64,000 nucleotides of DNA. Source: Orobanche coerulescens (Eukaryota > Streptophyta > Magnoliopsida > Lamiales > Orobanchaceae). The notes under the pieces are model-generated. The model made no database searches and had not been told where the DNA came from. It worked only from the letters and a program-made list of their open reading frames with translations. Positions 42,869 through 54,107 of the stretch are shown here, in pieces. A program made the position numbers and the translations under genes. The stretch covers positions 62,001 to 126,000 of the forward strand of contig JAWKAU010000230.1 of assembly GCA_033398695.1 (NCBI GenBank), given 5' to 3'. Within the stretch, counting starts at the first letter, position 1, and each line of letters starts with the position of its first letter.

Positions 42869-43841
42869 TGTAATACCCGGTTGTAAATTCACTTATTATC
42901 ATTTAGTAATTATCACTCGGTAACTTTCACTCATTAATAATCATTCATCATTCATATTCGTTCATTTGCATTCACTGTTCGACGTATTTTGAATTGCATA
43001 TCAGTTATTATTCGTCATTCAACCCTATTTGAGAATTCAGACTAGAATATTATCATTGTCATCATATTTTGGTAGTCTGTGTGTGAGGAGTAGCGCACGC
43101 TACGTACTCTTTTTAGCGCGCGCTAATTGAGTACTGGTAGCGCATGCTATCGCTCAGCATTAACGCACGCTAGTGCAATTGAGACAGGCAGTCCAGAAGG
43201 TACTGGACTGAATTGGAAAATTCGTAGCGCACACTATGAGTGGAAAATAGCATACGCTAGCTGTATTAGTAGCGCATGCTAAGTCATAGTAGTAGCGTAC
43301 GCTAAGGCTGGAGCAGGCAGTGGACAGTAGGTTCTGGACTCCCATTTTCTGGATGCCAACTATCAGGTAGCACACGCTAGACTCGGTTAGCGCATGCTAA
43401 GAGGAAGGCATTAGCGCACGCTACCAAGTACGTAGCGCACGCTAACGCAGTAGGCAGAGTTCACTGGACTGCCTGGCGAACCCGTTAGCACACACTAATC
43501 TCAGGAGCTAGCGCACGCTAAGCTGGGTTTGGTATAAATAGGACATTTTCACCCCTATTTCGTCATTTTCTTCATTCTCCTCCTTCCTTGGACGATTCCG
43601 GACGATTTTGAGTGATCTGTGAAGAGTTCTTCGGGCTGCAATCATCTAGCAACACCTCTAAGCTTCTAGTTCAGATTAATCAACATTTAATCATCTCCAC
43701 CGCTCCAAATCAAGGTAAACTTTTCATGAACCTCGAATTTCAGGTTTTGGGAGTTTTCTTCCCGATCTCTTCGAGTTAACTTGCTATTGTGTTGGAAAAT
43801 GTTGGATATGGATTATCTACCTTGGATACATGTGATCTTAT
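42869..43841 (+). repeat. F 3' LTR, truncated by E-2
   Basis: TGTAATACCCGG follows polypurine AATGGGGGGACTA. It contains a diverged palindrome array (43091-43522) and a TATAAAT box near 43532. E-2 begins at 43842 with the candidate TSD CTTAT on its left. Confidence 0.87.
43091..43522. repeat. Palindrome array in F U3
   Basis: About 14 units of the TAGCGCACGCTA type, more degenerate than in D (TAGCGCGCGCTA, TAGCGCATGCTA, TAGCATACGCTA, TAGCGTACGCTA). They have the same location just upstream of the TATA box, and the same GGACTG/CCAGT-type spacers. Confidence 0.85.
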
Positions 43842-44918
43842 TGATACCAAACGATACCCAAACCGTGATACCAATACAGGGACTATTGTGAATCGTGGTT
43901 GAACCAAGCGGAAGTAGGGTTTCTGGAGTAAAGAAACGAACAGCAAATAGCAAATAATGATAATGGACAGCACTTCGGTACAGCAGCACTTCGATACAGG
44001 ACTTCAATACAAGAAGACTTTGATACAAAGAATATTTGACAAAGACTTCGATACAAAGACTTTGATACAAAGAATATTCTGACAAAGACTTCGATACAAA
44101 GAATATTCGGACAAAGACTTTGATACGCATGATTGCACTTCCGATTCAATGAGAGTCGATTGCACGTCAGACAAAGAATATTTGACAAGACGCCGTTACA
44201 ACAATATTCGGACAGCACTTCGATACAGCAACAATGGACTACGCTTTGGTACAGCGAGACTGTAAACGGAAATGACGAGGGCACTTTAACCCTTAGAATT
44301 AATCACTATAATCCCCTTAGAATCCTGTTCTAAAGAAATGTTCAGAATTATTCTAAGAACTCAGGTTTCTGTGACTAAGACTTAACAATTTTATGAACTA
44401 AAATTATAAGAATGTAGAAGTGAGAATTATAAGAATAATACTCAAGAAAATTCGAGCAACAGCTTTTGACTCAAGCACAAGGCCGAAATATATTTTTAAT
44501 TTCAAAAGTGATCTGTCTCTTTCACATTACCTAAAGGCTTCCTTTTATAGGAGTATACAGAACAAACTATATTATCCCTGATATATTAAACTAAGGGAAT
44601 AAAATCAAGAGTGTTCCTATTTCTAAGACAATGAAGGGTGGTCACACATGTGACTAGATTTAAAAGGAAATAAACTAACAACAACTATCTTAGAAAGTAA
44701 ATAAAGAAGTCTTGAAAAGGTCTTGGTCTTTACAACATCACGTTCATTTTTGAAGCTCCCACATGCTAAAGTTCTTTTTCCAAGACAAAATAAAATATCA
44801 CACATTCCTTGAAGCTTCCTCACGCCTAAGTCTAATTTCCAAGCTAGGATGGATTTTCCTTAATCATCAAGTCGACCTTCAGTTGTTCATCCTTTTTATA
44901 GAGTATTTTCCTTTTCGA
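43842..44918 (-). repeat. E-2 LTR, first part
   Basis: TGATACCAAACGATACCC onward, aligned with E-1 38579-39613. It carries its own expansion of ~40-bp direct repeats (GATACAAAGAATATTTGAC... near 44000-44125). Homology stops at CTTTTCGA, where LINE-2 begins. It resumes at 56250. Confidence 0.85.
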
Positions 44919-45252
44919 TATGTGCGGGCGATTTCACGCATTGAAGGTGCGACCCGATCCCCTTTTCCCCTCGTCCGATTCTCATCTCCTTCCCTAATCT
45001 AGTGAATTATCCAGATAATCTGCCTTCAGGATATTTGTTCGGATTCTCAATTCCTTCCTTCCCATATTTTTTTTCGATTTTTCTGAGTTAGTTGTCGTTT
45101 GAGGTTTGGTGGCTATTCTCTCCTGTTGAGGTTCGTCTTTCGCGATTTGTTCTTGCTGGTCGGATATTGTGATCGCGATTTCGTCTACGGATTGCTCTCG
45201 GGTTGATCGTTTTTCTGGAATTTATTCGCGAATCGGGGCCTGCTTGTTTCTT

Positions 45253-47081
45253 ATGTCTTCGTCTACAGCGTGTGGCCTATTCTCCTCTTCCTCCCGGCCG
45301 GTGGAAAGCTCGCCTGCGTCTGGTGCGGCAGGCAACCTAGCTCAGGCCTTTGATGCCCAAGGCTTTAGTGAGTTAGGGATGAAAGTTCTTGGATTTTCTG
45401 ATTCGGCTCTCCTTCAGGTTAAAATCGATGAAATATTTGGAAGTTCTTCTGCTGAACCTCCACTGGTTCCATCAGCGCCGGTTCTCGGCCCTGGCAGTGT
45501 TGTTTCGGGCCCGCGTTTGCTGCAAATCGGGGCCCCCACTCGGGCCAGGCGTGACCCCCGTCTTGATCGGCCCGTGGACCCATTTCCAATGCTGGGTTGC
45601 ACTGCTGCAACTGATTTGGTTAGCTCGTCTTGTCTTTTTTCTGTACCATTGATTCCATCTTCATCTGGTTTAGCTGCTGCCTCTAGTTGCAATGTTTCCG
45701 GTGCGGGATTGGATGATCATGTCCTTGTGCAGGAGCTATCTTCTTCTTTAGCTAAGAATAATTTTATGTCTTCTGTTACTGATTTGGAGACTCCAGGGTG
45801 TGCTGCTCCTCCTTCTATTGTTCACTGTTGTAGTGGGGATATTATGAATGTTATGAATTTGCCTTGTAACAATGATGCTAAGCCTTTTGCTACTGGAAAT
45901 TCATTGTCTATGAATTTTGGTTCAATTTCTACTCCCTTAACTTTGGACAATTCGGTTACTAATGGAATTATTTCTAATACTTTTGGTAAGAAAAGGGGAC
46001 TTAAGTTTATTAAACCAGAAATTCAAAATGGAGAGGTGATTGTGAAACCTTCTGCTAGTATTGGGCTTGAGGGTGCTAAGAAGTGGGAATGTACCTTAGT
46101 TGGGTATTTTTTGGGGAAAGCCCCTACTCTCAATGTGATTAAGAATTATTTTATGTCGGCGTGGAAGGGGCTTAAGGAGGTGTTCTTCTCTGAGGGGGGT
46201 TTCTTTTTCTTCAAGTTTGATAGTGAGCGAGTCCTGTCTGAGGCGTTAGAGGGTGGGCCGTGGCTGATTCAGGGCCAGTCTATTTTCCTTACCCGGTGGA
46301 AGCTTGGCATGTCCCTTAAGAAGGTTCAACCTAAACATGTCCCTGTTTGGGTGAAACTTCGTGATGTCCCCCTCGAGTATTGGGTGACGAGGGGCTTAGT
46401 ATTACCGCTAGTGCTATAGGGGAGCCACTTTTGCGATGTTTTCACCAGAACGCCTGAAAGTGGATGATGCTAGAGTGTGCGTCATGTTAGACGCTGATAC
46501 TAGCCCGATCCGCTCGTTCCTTATGGTTATTCCATCTGATGGTGATTGTCCTGCTGTTAGGAGGATCCATGTTGAGTATGAATGGTTACCACATCGGTGT
46601 GGTGTTTGTAGAGTTTTCGGGCATCGTGATCAGGTTTGCCCGAGCACCTCTAAGCCTCCGGTTCAGAAGGTGTTGCGAGGCTCGTATTTATGTGGCTAAG
46701 CCTGCTCCTCGGCGCTCATGGCACAGGGTCCTCGTTGGGTCTCGGTTCGGTTGGGGGCCGCCAGCCGGGTTGGCCACGATGTCCGCTCTCCGGGGCCCAG
46801 ATGTGGTGTTAGCTGGGGGCTCTGGAGGTCGTGGGGCTGGTTTGAGCCCATTGAGTAGTGTCTCTACTTTCTCCTTGGTTACTACCAGCTCTCCTATCGG
46901 GTCGCCTAGGAGGGTTTCTGCTGGTATGTTTGAGCCGTCTCACAACAGGTTTGCGGCTCTTTCTGGTCTCCCCGATGATGTTGAGGTTGAGAATCCTGAG
47001 TTTGTCGGCACGTCGCTTTGTTCTAGTTCCTCTTCTATGGGCCCTATATCTGATGCAGCCCTTCTCGAGGGTGTTAGATGA
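45253..47081 (+). pseudogene. LINE-2 ORF1 (RNA-binding protein, frameshifted)
   Basis: ATG 45253 (MSSSTACGLFSSSSRPVESS). A Ser/Pro-rich N-terminus precedes a DUF4283-type domain (KKWECTLVGYFLGKAPTLNV, FFFFKFDSERVLSEALEGGP, VWVKLRDVPLEYW). Then comes a CCHC knuckle, HRCGVCRVFGHRDQVC (about 46590-46640), and a low-complexity tail. Frame changes near 46400 and 46640 split it into 45253-46419, 46436-46699 and 46539-47081. The last frame ends in TGA overlapping the ORF2 ATG as ATGA. In plant L1 elements this protein coats the RNA. Confidence 0.85.
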
Positions 47082-48256
47082 TTCCGCTCGCAGTGTGGAA
47101 TGTCCGTGGCCTGAACCGTCCGGACCATCAGAACTCGGTCCGGGAGGTCATTTCTTCTTTTAGTCTTTGTTGTGTTGCCTTACTGGAGACGAAAGTCTCG
47201 GTTGGTAACTCGAGGCATATTGCTTCTCTGGTTAATGCTTCGTGGCAGTGGTTTTTTGATTATGGAAACGGGCCGGGTAAGCGGATTTGGCTGGGCTGGG
47301 ATTCCGGCATGGTCTCTGTTGATATTATTGCTATTGATCCGCAGCTTATTCACTGTCGGATTATTTCGCTTATTGACTCGTCCAGTTTCCTAGTTACTTT
47401 TGCTTATGGTTCTAATGATGCTATCCAGAGGAGACTTCTTTGGCAGTACTTGACTGATTTTTCTGTTTTGCATGTTAGCGAGCCTTGGGTGATTATGGGC
47501 GACTTTAATGCTATTTTGGATTGTAGCGAGATCTTAGGGGGAGAGGTCTCTCATCATGATGATGAACTCCCTATGTTGGAGTTCAGGGAGTTCTGTCAGC
47601 GTGCTGATCTAGAGACGCTTCCGATGTTGGGCTCCTGGTTCTCGTGGCATAATAAGAGCCCTTCTCCTAGATCTTTGTGGAAACGGTTAGATAGAGTCCT
47701 GGGTAATCCGCAGTGGTTTATTTCTCATTCTGACTACTCCTATACTTGCGATTTGCCTCGGACCTCTGATCATAGCCCGCTTATCTTTGGTTTTGGTAGC
47801 TTGTCCCGTCGTAGGGGTAAGATGTTCAGGTTTGATAACTTTCTGGCAGATTCTGATGACTTTCTGCCTGCTGTCTTTGGTATTTGGCATCATCTTATTG
47901 TGGGAGCCCCCTTCTTTGCGATTTGCCGGAAGTTAGATGCCCTTAAGCATGTTTTTCGCGCTATGAGGAAGAGGAAAGGGGACTTGGCTATTAATGTGGC
48001 TTCAGCGTCAGCATTCCTTTCTGCTGCCCAGTCTATCCTTAGAGAGTTTCCTCTATCAGACTCTGCTTTACAGTTAGAAGGGTGTTGCAGGTGGGTGTTC
48101 TCTTCCGCGGTTTCCCAGGAGCAGTCCTCGCTCAGGCAACGGGCCAAGCTAGCGTGGCTCAAGGATGGGGACCAGTGCTCTGCTTTCTTCTTCCGGAGGG
48201 TTGCCTCTAGGAGGGCTCGTTCGCGGATTTTTAGGTGGTTTCGAGACCGGCATTGA
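47078..48256 (+). CDS. LINE-2 ORF2 N-terminus: AP endonuclease
   Basis: 392-codon frame starting at the ATG that overlaps the ORF1 stop. All endonuclease motifs are present: AVWNVRGLNR (Asn), VALLETKVS (Glu), WVIMGDFNAILD (Asp/Asn), SLWKRLDRVL and RTSDHSPLIFGF (Asp/His). It makes the nick that primes reverse transcription. The linker ends LAWLKDGDQCSAFFFRRVAS. The frame stops at 48256 just before RT because of a frameshift, so ORF2 is broken although the endonuclease itself reads intact. Confidence 0.9.
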   Translation: MIPLAVWNVRGLNRPDHQNSVREVISSFSLCCVALLETKVSVGNSRHIASLVNASWQWFFDYGNGPGKRIWLGWDSGMVSVDIIAIDPQLIHCRIISLIDSSSFLVTFAYGSNDAIQRRLLWQYLTDFSVLHVSEPWVIMGDFNAILDCSEILGGEVSHHDDELPMLEFREFCQRADLETLPMLGSWFSWHNKSPSPRSLWKRLDRVLGNPQWFISHSDYSYTCDLPRTSDHSPLIFGFGSLSRRRGKMFRFDNFLADSDDFLPAVFGIWHHLIVGAPFFAICRKLDALKHVFRAMRKRKGDLAINVASASAFLSAAQSILREFPLSDSALQLEGCCRWVFSSAVSQEQSSLRQRAKLAWLKDGDQCSAFFFRRVASRRARSRIFRWFRDRH

Positions 48257-49739
48257 GTCGAGATCTGTTCTCATTCGGGATGAGGTAGTTGGGTTCTATG
48301 AGAGGTTATTGGGTTCTTGGATCGGGTTCACCTATATCGTTCAATCAGTGAGACCCTTTGTCTCTTCTTCTCTTCCTCCCGATGTTGCGTTACATATGAT
48401 CGTGCCGGTTTCGATGAGGAGGTTCGCTCTGCTTTTCTTTGGGTTCGATATGAATTCGGCCCTGTGCCCCGATGGGTTTAATGCCGCTTTTATCGGCGAG
48501 CCCGGCCGATTGTTGGGGGTGAGATTACTTACGCTATTAAACATTTTTTCTCCTCGGGTTTATTCGTCAAGCAGATCAATACTACCCTTATATCTCTTGT
48601 TCCTAAAGTTGCTTTGCCGAGGAGCATGTCTGATTTTAGACCGATTTCTTGTTGTAACCTTTTATATAAGGCTATTTCTAAGATTATGGTCCATCGTATG
48701 CGTGATAGCCTTGATTCCTTGATTGATCCAAATTTCGATCGCGTTTATTCCTGGGAGAAGGATTAGTGATAATATCCTTCTCGCCCAGGAGCTTCTTCAT
48801 GGTTATGGGCAAAGAGGGATGCCGAGTCGGTGTGTCTTTAAGGTTGATCTTATGAAAGCTTACGATACTGTTGAATGGGATTTTGTTTTGTTTGCTCTGC
48901 AATGTATGGGGTTCCACCAGACGTTTATTGCTTGGGTCAGGGAGTGTATCACCACTCCGGCTTACTCGATCTCCTTGAATGGGGATGCTGAGGGTATTTT
49001 TAGGGGCTGTAGGGGGCTGAGGCAGGGTGACCCTATCTCTCCGTATCTGTTTGTTATTGTTATGGAGGTCCTCCATGGTATTATCGCCCATGAGATCGCT
49101 CAGACTCCGGGGTTCAGATTCCACTGGAAGTGTTTGGCTACACGCACCTTCATGCTTGCTTTTGCCGATGACCTCCTCCTTTTCTGTAATCCTGATGTTG
49201 TCTCTGTCGGTGTTCTTAAGAAAAGTATTGAGATCTTTGCTTCCCTTTCTGGTCTTCGGGCCAACCCGAGTAAGAGTAATATCTTTCTTTCAGCTAGTGC
49301 TCAGGTGCAGGGGGCCCAATTCCAGCAGTTGTTAGGGTTTCAGCTAGGTCAGCTTCCTGTGAGGTATTTGGGAGTCCCCTTGATTACTTCAAAGCTGACA
49401 ATTGCTATGTGTTCCCCTTTGATTGATTCGATTGATGGTCGTCTGAGTTCGTGGGCTAATCTTGCTCTTTCCATGGCAGTCGGTGCGCCTTATTCGCTCT
49501 GTCTTATCTTCTTTACATATTTATTGGGTGGTAGTTTTATTTTGCCTAAGGGCGTTCTCTCTTTGATTGAGAAACGTATCGGGCGGTTCCTCCGCGAGGT
49601 TCTCATGATTCGGCCTGCCAAGGTGGCACAGGCTAAGGTTTGCTTGGATGTGGATTGTGGGGGCCGTGGCATCATTCCGTTGAGGCTCCGAATCGGCGCC
49701 GATGGCTCGTCATATCCGGGCTCTTATCACGGGCTCTAA
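48257..49739 (+). pseudogene. LINE-2 reverse transcriptase
   Basis: The frame 48165-48722 covers the N-terminal RT segment with stops and shifts. Frame 48723-49739 has AFIPGRRISDNILLAQELLH, FKVDLMKAYDTVEWDFV, RGLRQGDPISPYLFVIVMEV and the catalytic LAFADDLLLF. LPVRYLGVPLITSKLT and the thumb follow. FADD is the usual L1 catalytic box. It shifts frame again at about 49700 into the C-terminal part. Confidence 0.88.
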
Positions 49740-50860
49740 TCGTTGCATGCAGGTTAATTGGGTTTGGACTTTTAGGTTGCGGCAGTGTTCTTTACGGGAC
49801 CTCGGTGTTTCTCTGCTTGACTTGGTATTGGCGTCGGCAAACCGCTGGCCCCCTTGTTATGGGAGCATTTCGGTATTCCATTGGAGATGGCTCATCCTTC
49901 TTCTTGTGGTCGGACCCTGGCATTCTATGGGTGTGCTTAGGCATTCCGTTCCTAGAGCTCCTCGTGGTCCGGCATCGACGTGGGTGCTAGGCTTGGTTCG
50001 GTTATTGTTGAGGGTTCTTGGGAGTGGCCGGTGGTGGATAGGCCCGAGCTTTTACAGACATTTCGCTTTGCCACCTATTAATGGGGGTCAGGACCGCGTT
50101 TTATGGAGACCGCTTAGTTCGGGAATTTTTTCATCCTCTTCTGCTCTTCGGTTCCTCAGAGGTTATTCGCCCCCTGTTCCTTGGGCTCCGCTCTTGCACG
50201 GACCGGGAAAGATCCCGAGACACTCTTTCATCCTCTGGTTGGCTATTCAGGAGCGGTTATCGACTATGGATAAGCCTTGGCTTCAGCATATTGATGGGGT
50301 TTGTGTGCTTTGTGGTATGGCGGTAGAGACACACTCCCACCTATTCTTTCAGTGCCCTTATTCTAGGAGGTGTATTTCTATTGCTAGGAGGGCCGTCCGC
50401 TTTCGTTGGCCTCACTCTGTGTGGAGCTCCGGGGTTTTGTGGGCTGCTAGGAGGTGGAGAGGTAAGCACGTGGTCAACGTGGCTTACCGTATTTTTCTTG
50501 CTGCGTTGGTCTATTTGATTTGGCAGGATAGGAACGAGAGGAGGTTTGGCCAGAGCCGTCGAGATCCTCATTCGGTTACTTTCCAGGGGATAGGTCTTGT
50601 TCGTGATATTATCTCTCAGAGATGGCCAGCTCGTTCTCTCTCTACTGTGGCTCTTCGTCGTATTTGGAGGATAGCTTGGTAGTTCCTCTTTTGTTTGTAT
50701 CTTTCTAGGCTTTGTAGCTTTGGTAGCCATTTGTTCGTAGGCTTTGTTTTCCTACTTTTGCTATTTGTTACATTGTTTGGTGCACCATTCTATATGGTTG
50801 TCGGGTATTGGCCAGCCTTTCTTGGCCACTCTTATTTTATTTATGCAATTGACTTTTCCC
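49740..50860 (+). pseudogene. LINE-2 ORF2 C-terminus (zf-RVT) and 3' UTR
   Basis: The frame 49702-50682 includes RHSFILWLAIQERLSTMDK and the zf-RVT motif CVLCGMAVETHSHLFFQCPY, then FLAALVYLIWQDRNERRFG and a stop at 50682. The 3' UTR (50683-50860) is T-rich and unstructured as far as I can see. Confidence 0.85.
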
Positions 50861-50870
50861 AAAAAAAAAA

Positions 50871-51073
50871 AATTCTCAAAAGGTCTTGGGAAGAGATTAC
50901 CTTTTATCGAGTTATAGGTCTAGTTCGATAAAACACACCAAACTCCGTACATCATTCTACATCACGGCCGAATCCCATTAAATTCGTCCATCCCCTTTGT
51001 AATTTTGATCAATATTGTAAACGTGATAATCTTCCGCTGTGTTTTATACGCATTACTTACGTAATTCGTATCA
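50871..51073 (+). repeat. A-4 5' LTR remnant
   Basis: AATTCTCAAAAGGTCTTGGG onward, matching 56047-56249 of its own 3' LTR, directly after the LINE-2 poly-A. Ends ATTCGTATCA. Confidence 0.92.
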
Positions 51074-51077
51074 TAAG

Positions 51078-51090
51078 TGGTATCAGAGAC
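51078..51090 (+). other. A-4 primer binding site
   Basis: TGGTATCAGAGAC, 4 bp after the LTR. 11 bases match the tRNA-iMet complement. Confidence 0.85.
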
Positions 51091-51124
51091 ATTTGTCTCA
51101 CAGTTCTCGACGTTACTCAAGAAG

Positions 51125-52522
51125 ATGGCATTCACCGTTGAAGAAGTAACACAACTACGTGACGTTCTTCGTGGCTTACCGGAGCCCAGAATCCAAGCAC
51201 GACGAGGATACGACACCATGCATGCACCACGACATGCTGATGAATACAAGACAAGCGAACTCCCGGAGTTCGTAGGCGGCACCGATCCCGAGGTTTATTT
51301 GGAGTGGGAAAGAAAAATTGAACGAATGTTTGAGTTCAAGGATCTCAATGACGAGGTACGTTGCAAGTATGCGATCCTCAAACTTGGAAAGGGAGCTTCC
51401 CTTTGGTTTGAGCGAATGAAGACACAAAGAGTTCGTGCCGGAAAAGAGAAGATACGTTCGTGGGATTCTCTAAAAAAGAAACTACGAAAGAGATATGTCC
51501 CGACTACACGCAAGTTAAGCTTGTATCGAAAAATTTCTGAACTCACGCAAGGAAAGCTAAGTGTCGAGGAGTACATCGAGGAGTTTGAAAACTTATCCTT
51601 GATGGGAGAACTTGAAGAAAGCGAAGAATTGCGGATGTCCCGTTTCCTACGAGGTTTGAACAAAAATATTGCTAATTCCGTGGAACTCTACCCCTATTCC
51701 GACTTTGATACTTTATGCGGACTTTGCATAAAGTTGGAAAATCAAAACAAAACAAAACTCTCTAAACCCGAATTCCCACCTAAATACGGAAATACCAACT
51801 TTGGCGCGAGTTCTAGCTCGTTTCCAAAAACTGTCACCACAAACCAACCCGTTACTACCATTCCAAAAACTCCTATCACACCAAAAGAAACAAGTCTATC
51901 TAAAGTCCGGTGTTTCAAATGTCAAGGATTTGGACACTATCAAAGTGCTTGTCCAAATCGGAGGATTGTGACGTTACGAGAAGCCATCGCCCGAGAGGAA
52001 TTGCTAGCCGAAGAAGAAAGAGTTGGAGACGTTTTTAACTTAGAAGCTGACGAAGAAGAAGAAGAATGCGAGGCATATGATGCCCCGAGCTATGACACGA
52101 ACCTCGTCCTTCGCATGTTACAAACGAAGGCCGCCCCAAGTGACGAAGAACAACGAGACCAAATCTTCCACACGAAGTGTCGTGTCGGAGATAAATGGTG
52201 TAGCTTGATCATTGACGGTGGAAGTTGTACAAACGTGGCATCAAGCGAGATGGTCTCAAAACTCGGTTTGATCACCACGGCCCATCCTAAGCCGTATGCA
52301 CTCCATTGGCTCGATGATGGAAACAAGGTGAAAGTATCAAGGCAAGTGAAGGTCGGACTCACCATGGGTTCGTATGGCGATGATATTACATGCGATGTAC
52401 TACCGATGGACGCATGTCACGTGTTATTGGGAAGACCTTGGTTATTTGATCGGGACGTACTACATCGAGGGAGGAGTAACGAGTATGAGTTACGTGACAA
52501 AGGTAAAAAAAATCGTTCTTAA
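51125..52522 (+). pseudogene. A-4 gag-protease
   Basis: One open frame from ATG 51125 through the gag core (VYLEWERKIERMFEFKDLND, LKKKLRKRYVPTTRKLSLYR), zinc knuckle CFKCQGFGHYQSACPN, acidic linker and protease (IIDGGSCTNVASSEM, LLGRPWLFDRDVLHRG). It ends with DKGKKNRS because one extra A in the AAAAAAA run near 52506 shifts the frame (A-3 and A-5 read DKGKKIVLKPMSPQAI). Apart from that it is a complete gag-protease of about 460 residues, and pol continues in the adjacent frame at 52374-52835. Confidence 0.9.
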
Positions 52523-54107
52523 ACCTATGTCACCTCAAGCTATCCGGACGATGAGTTCGAAAAAAGTCGAAGGACCGAAACTTACGATGTTTGCAAACGA
52601 GAAAGAAGTCGAACACGCCATTGACGATGGCGAACGTGTTTATTTGATGATGATCAAAGAGGTCCGAAATCTTGCCACCAAATCGCACCATGAGGAAGAG
52701 ATAGATGCTCTATTACACGAGTTTTGGACGTATTCCCGAAGACTTGCTTTAGGATTACCACCTATCCGCGGAATTGAACACCGATTGATCTTATACCGGA
52801 GCTCCATTACCGAACAAAGCGGCGTATCGTTGTAATCTGAAGAAACCAAAGAACTACAACGCCAAATTGATGAACTCATGAATCACGGATATGTCCGAGA
52901 AAGTTTAAGTCCGTGTGCGGTTCCAGTTCTACTTGTACCAAAAAAAGACGGAACTTGGCGAATGTGTATTGACAGTAGAGCCGTAAATAACATCACCGTC
53001 AGGTATCGGTTCCCCATCCCGAGACTAGACGACATGCTGGACGAGTTACATGGCTCGGTTATATTTTCCAAAGTTGATTTACGGAGCGGATACCATCAAA
53101 TCCGCATGCGAGAGGGAGACGAATGGAAGACGGCGTTTAAAACAAAGAATGGACTTTACGAATGGGTTGTGATGCCATTCGGCCTCACGAACGCCCCGAG
53201 CACTTTTATGAGGTTAATGAACGAGATTCTTAAACCTTTCTTGGGAAAGTTTGTTGTCGTATACTTAGACGACATTTTGATCTACAATCGATCCGTAGAG
53301 GAGCATCCCAAACATTTGCGGTACGTATTTGAGACGCTAAGGGAACAAAAACTTTATGGAAAACGGGAGAAGTGTACTTTCCTAGTCGAGAGTCTTGTCT
53401 TTCTCGGCTATGTTGTTTCGAAAGACGGAGTTTCGGTCGACCAAGAAAAGATCGCGGCAATCAAGTCGTGGCCGACCCCAAAGACAATCACGGAGGTACA
53501 ATCATTTCATGGCCTCGCTTCTTTTTACCGACGATTCATACGGGACTTTAGCACCATCTCCAGTCCGGTCACGGAGTGTCTAAAAAAGGGAACCTTTGCA
53601 TGGAACGAGGCGGCCCAAAAGGCTTTTGAAAATTTAAAGGGAAAATTATGTGAAGCGCCGATTTTGACGTTACCCGATTTTTCACAACCGTTTGAGGTGG
53701 AATGCGACGCTAGCGGAGTTGGAATCGGGGCAGTGCTTATCCAAAGAGGCCGTCCCATCGCCTATTTTTCGGAGAAACTAAGTGGCGCCCGAGTGAATTA
53801 TTGTACTTACGACAAGGAGTTCTATGCTATCGTGAGAGCACTCGATCATTGGAGTCATTATCTACGTTCGAAACACTTCGTGCTGCACTCGGATCACGAG
53901 TCGTTAAAATACATCAACGGACAAAGTAAGCTAAGCCCGAGGCATGCAAAATGGGTGGAATTTTTACAATCTTTTCACTTTTCATCCAAGTACAAAGACG
54001 GGAAGAGTAATATAGTGGCGGATGCACTATCGAGACGGTATGCCTTACTGTCGATGCTAGATGTTCGTTTGTTGGGGTTCGAGACTTTGAAAGATCACTA
54101 CAAATGA
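52523..54107 (+). pseudogene. A-4 RT / RNase H
   Basis: The frame 52878-54107 is long and well preserved: [34 protein letters not shown], the catalytic [13 protein letters not shown], RNase [29 protein letters not shown], and [15 protein letters not shown]. It stops at 54107 (DHYK, stop) after a one-base change of frame. 52523-52877 carries the linker [19 protein letters not shown] with several indels. All RT and RNase H catalytic residues are visible. Confidence 0.9.

Larger units (their letters stand above)
44919..50870 (+). mobile_element. LINE-2: near full-length plant L1-type element
   Basis: About 5.95 kb with 5' leader, ORF1, ORF2 (endonuclease, RT, zf-RVT) and a 12-A tail ending at ~50872. 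No RNase H after zf-RVT, unlike LINE-1. No TSD: the left flank is E-2 LTR and the right flank is the middle of the A-4 5' LTR. About 342 bp of E-2 and 734 bp of A-4 LTR are missing at the junction. Confidence 0.93.
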
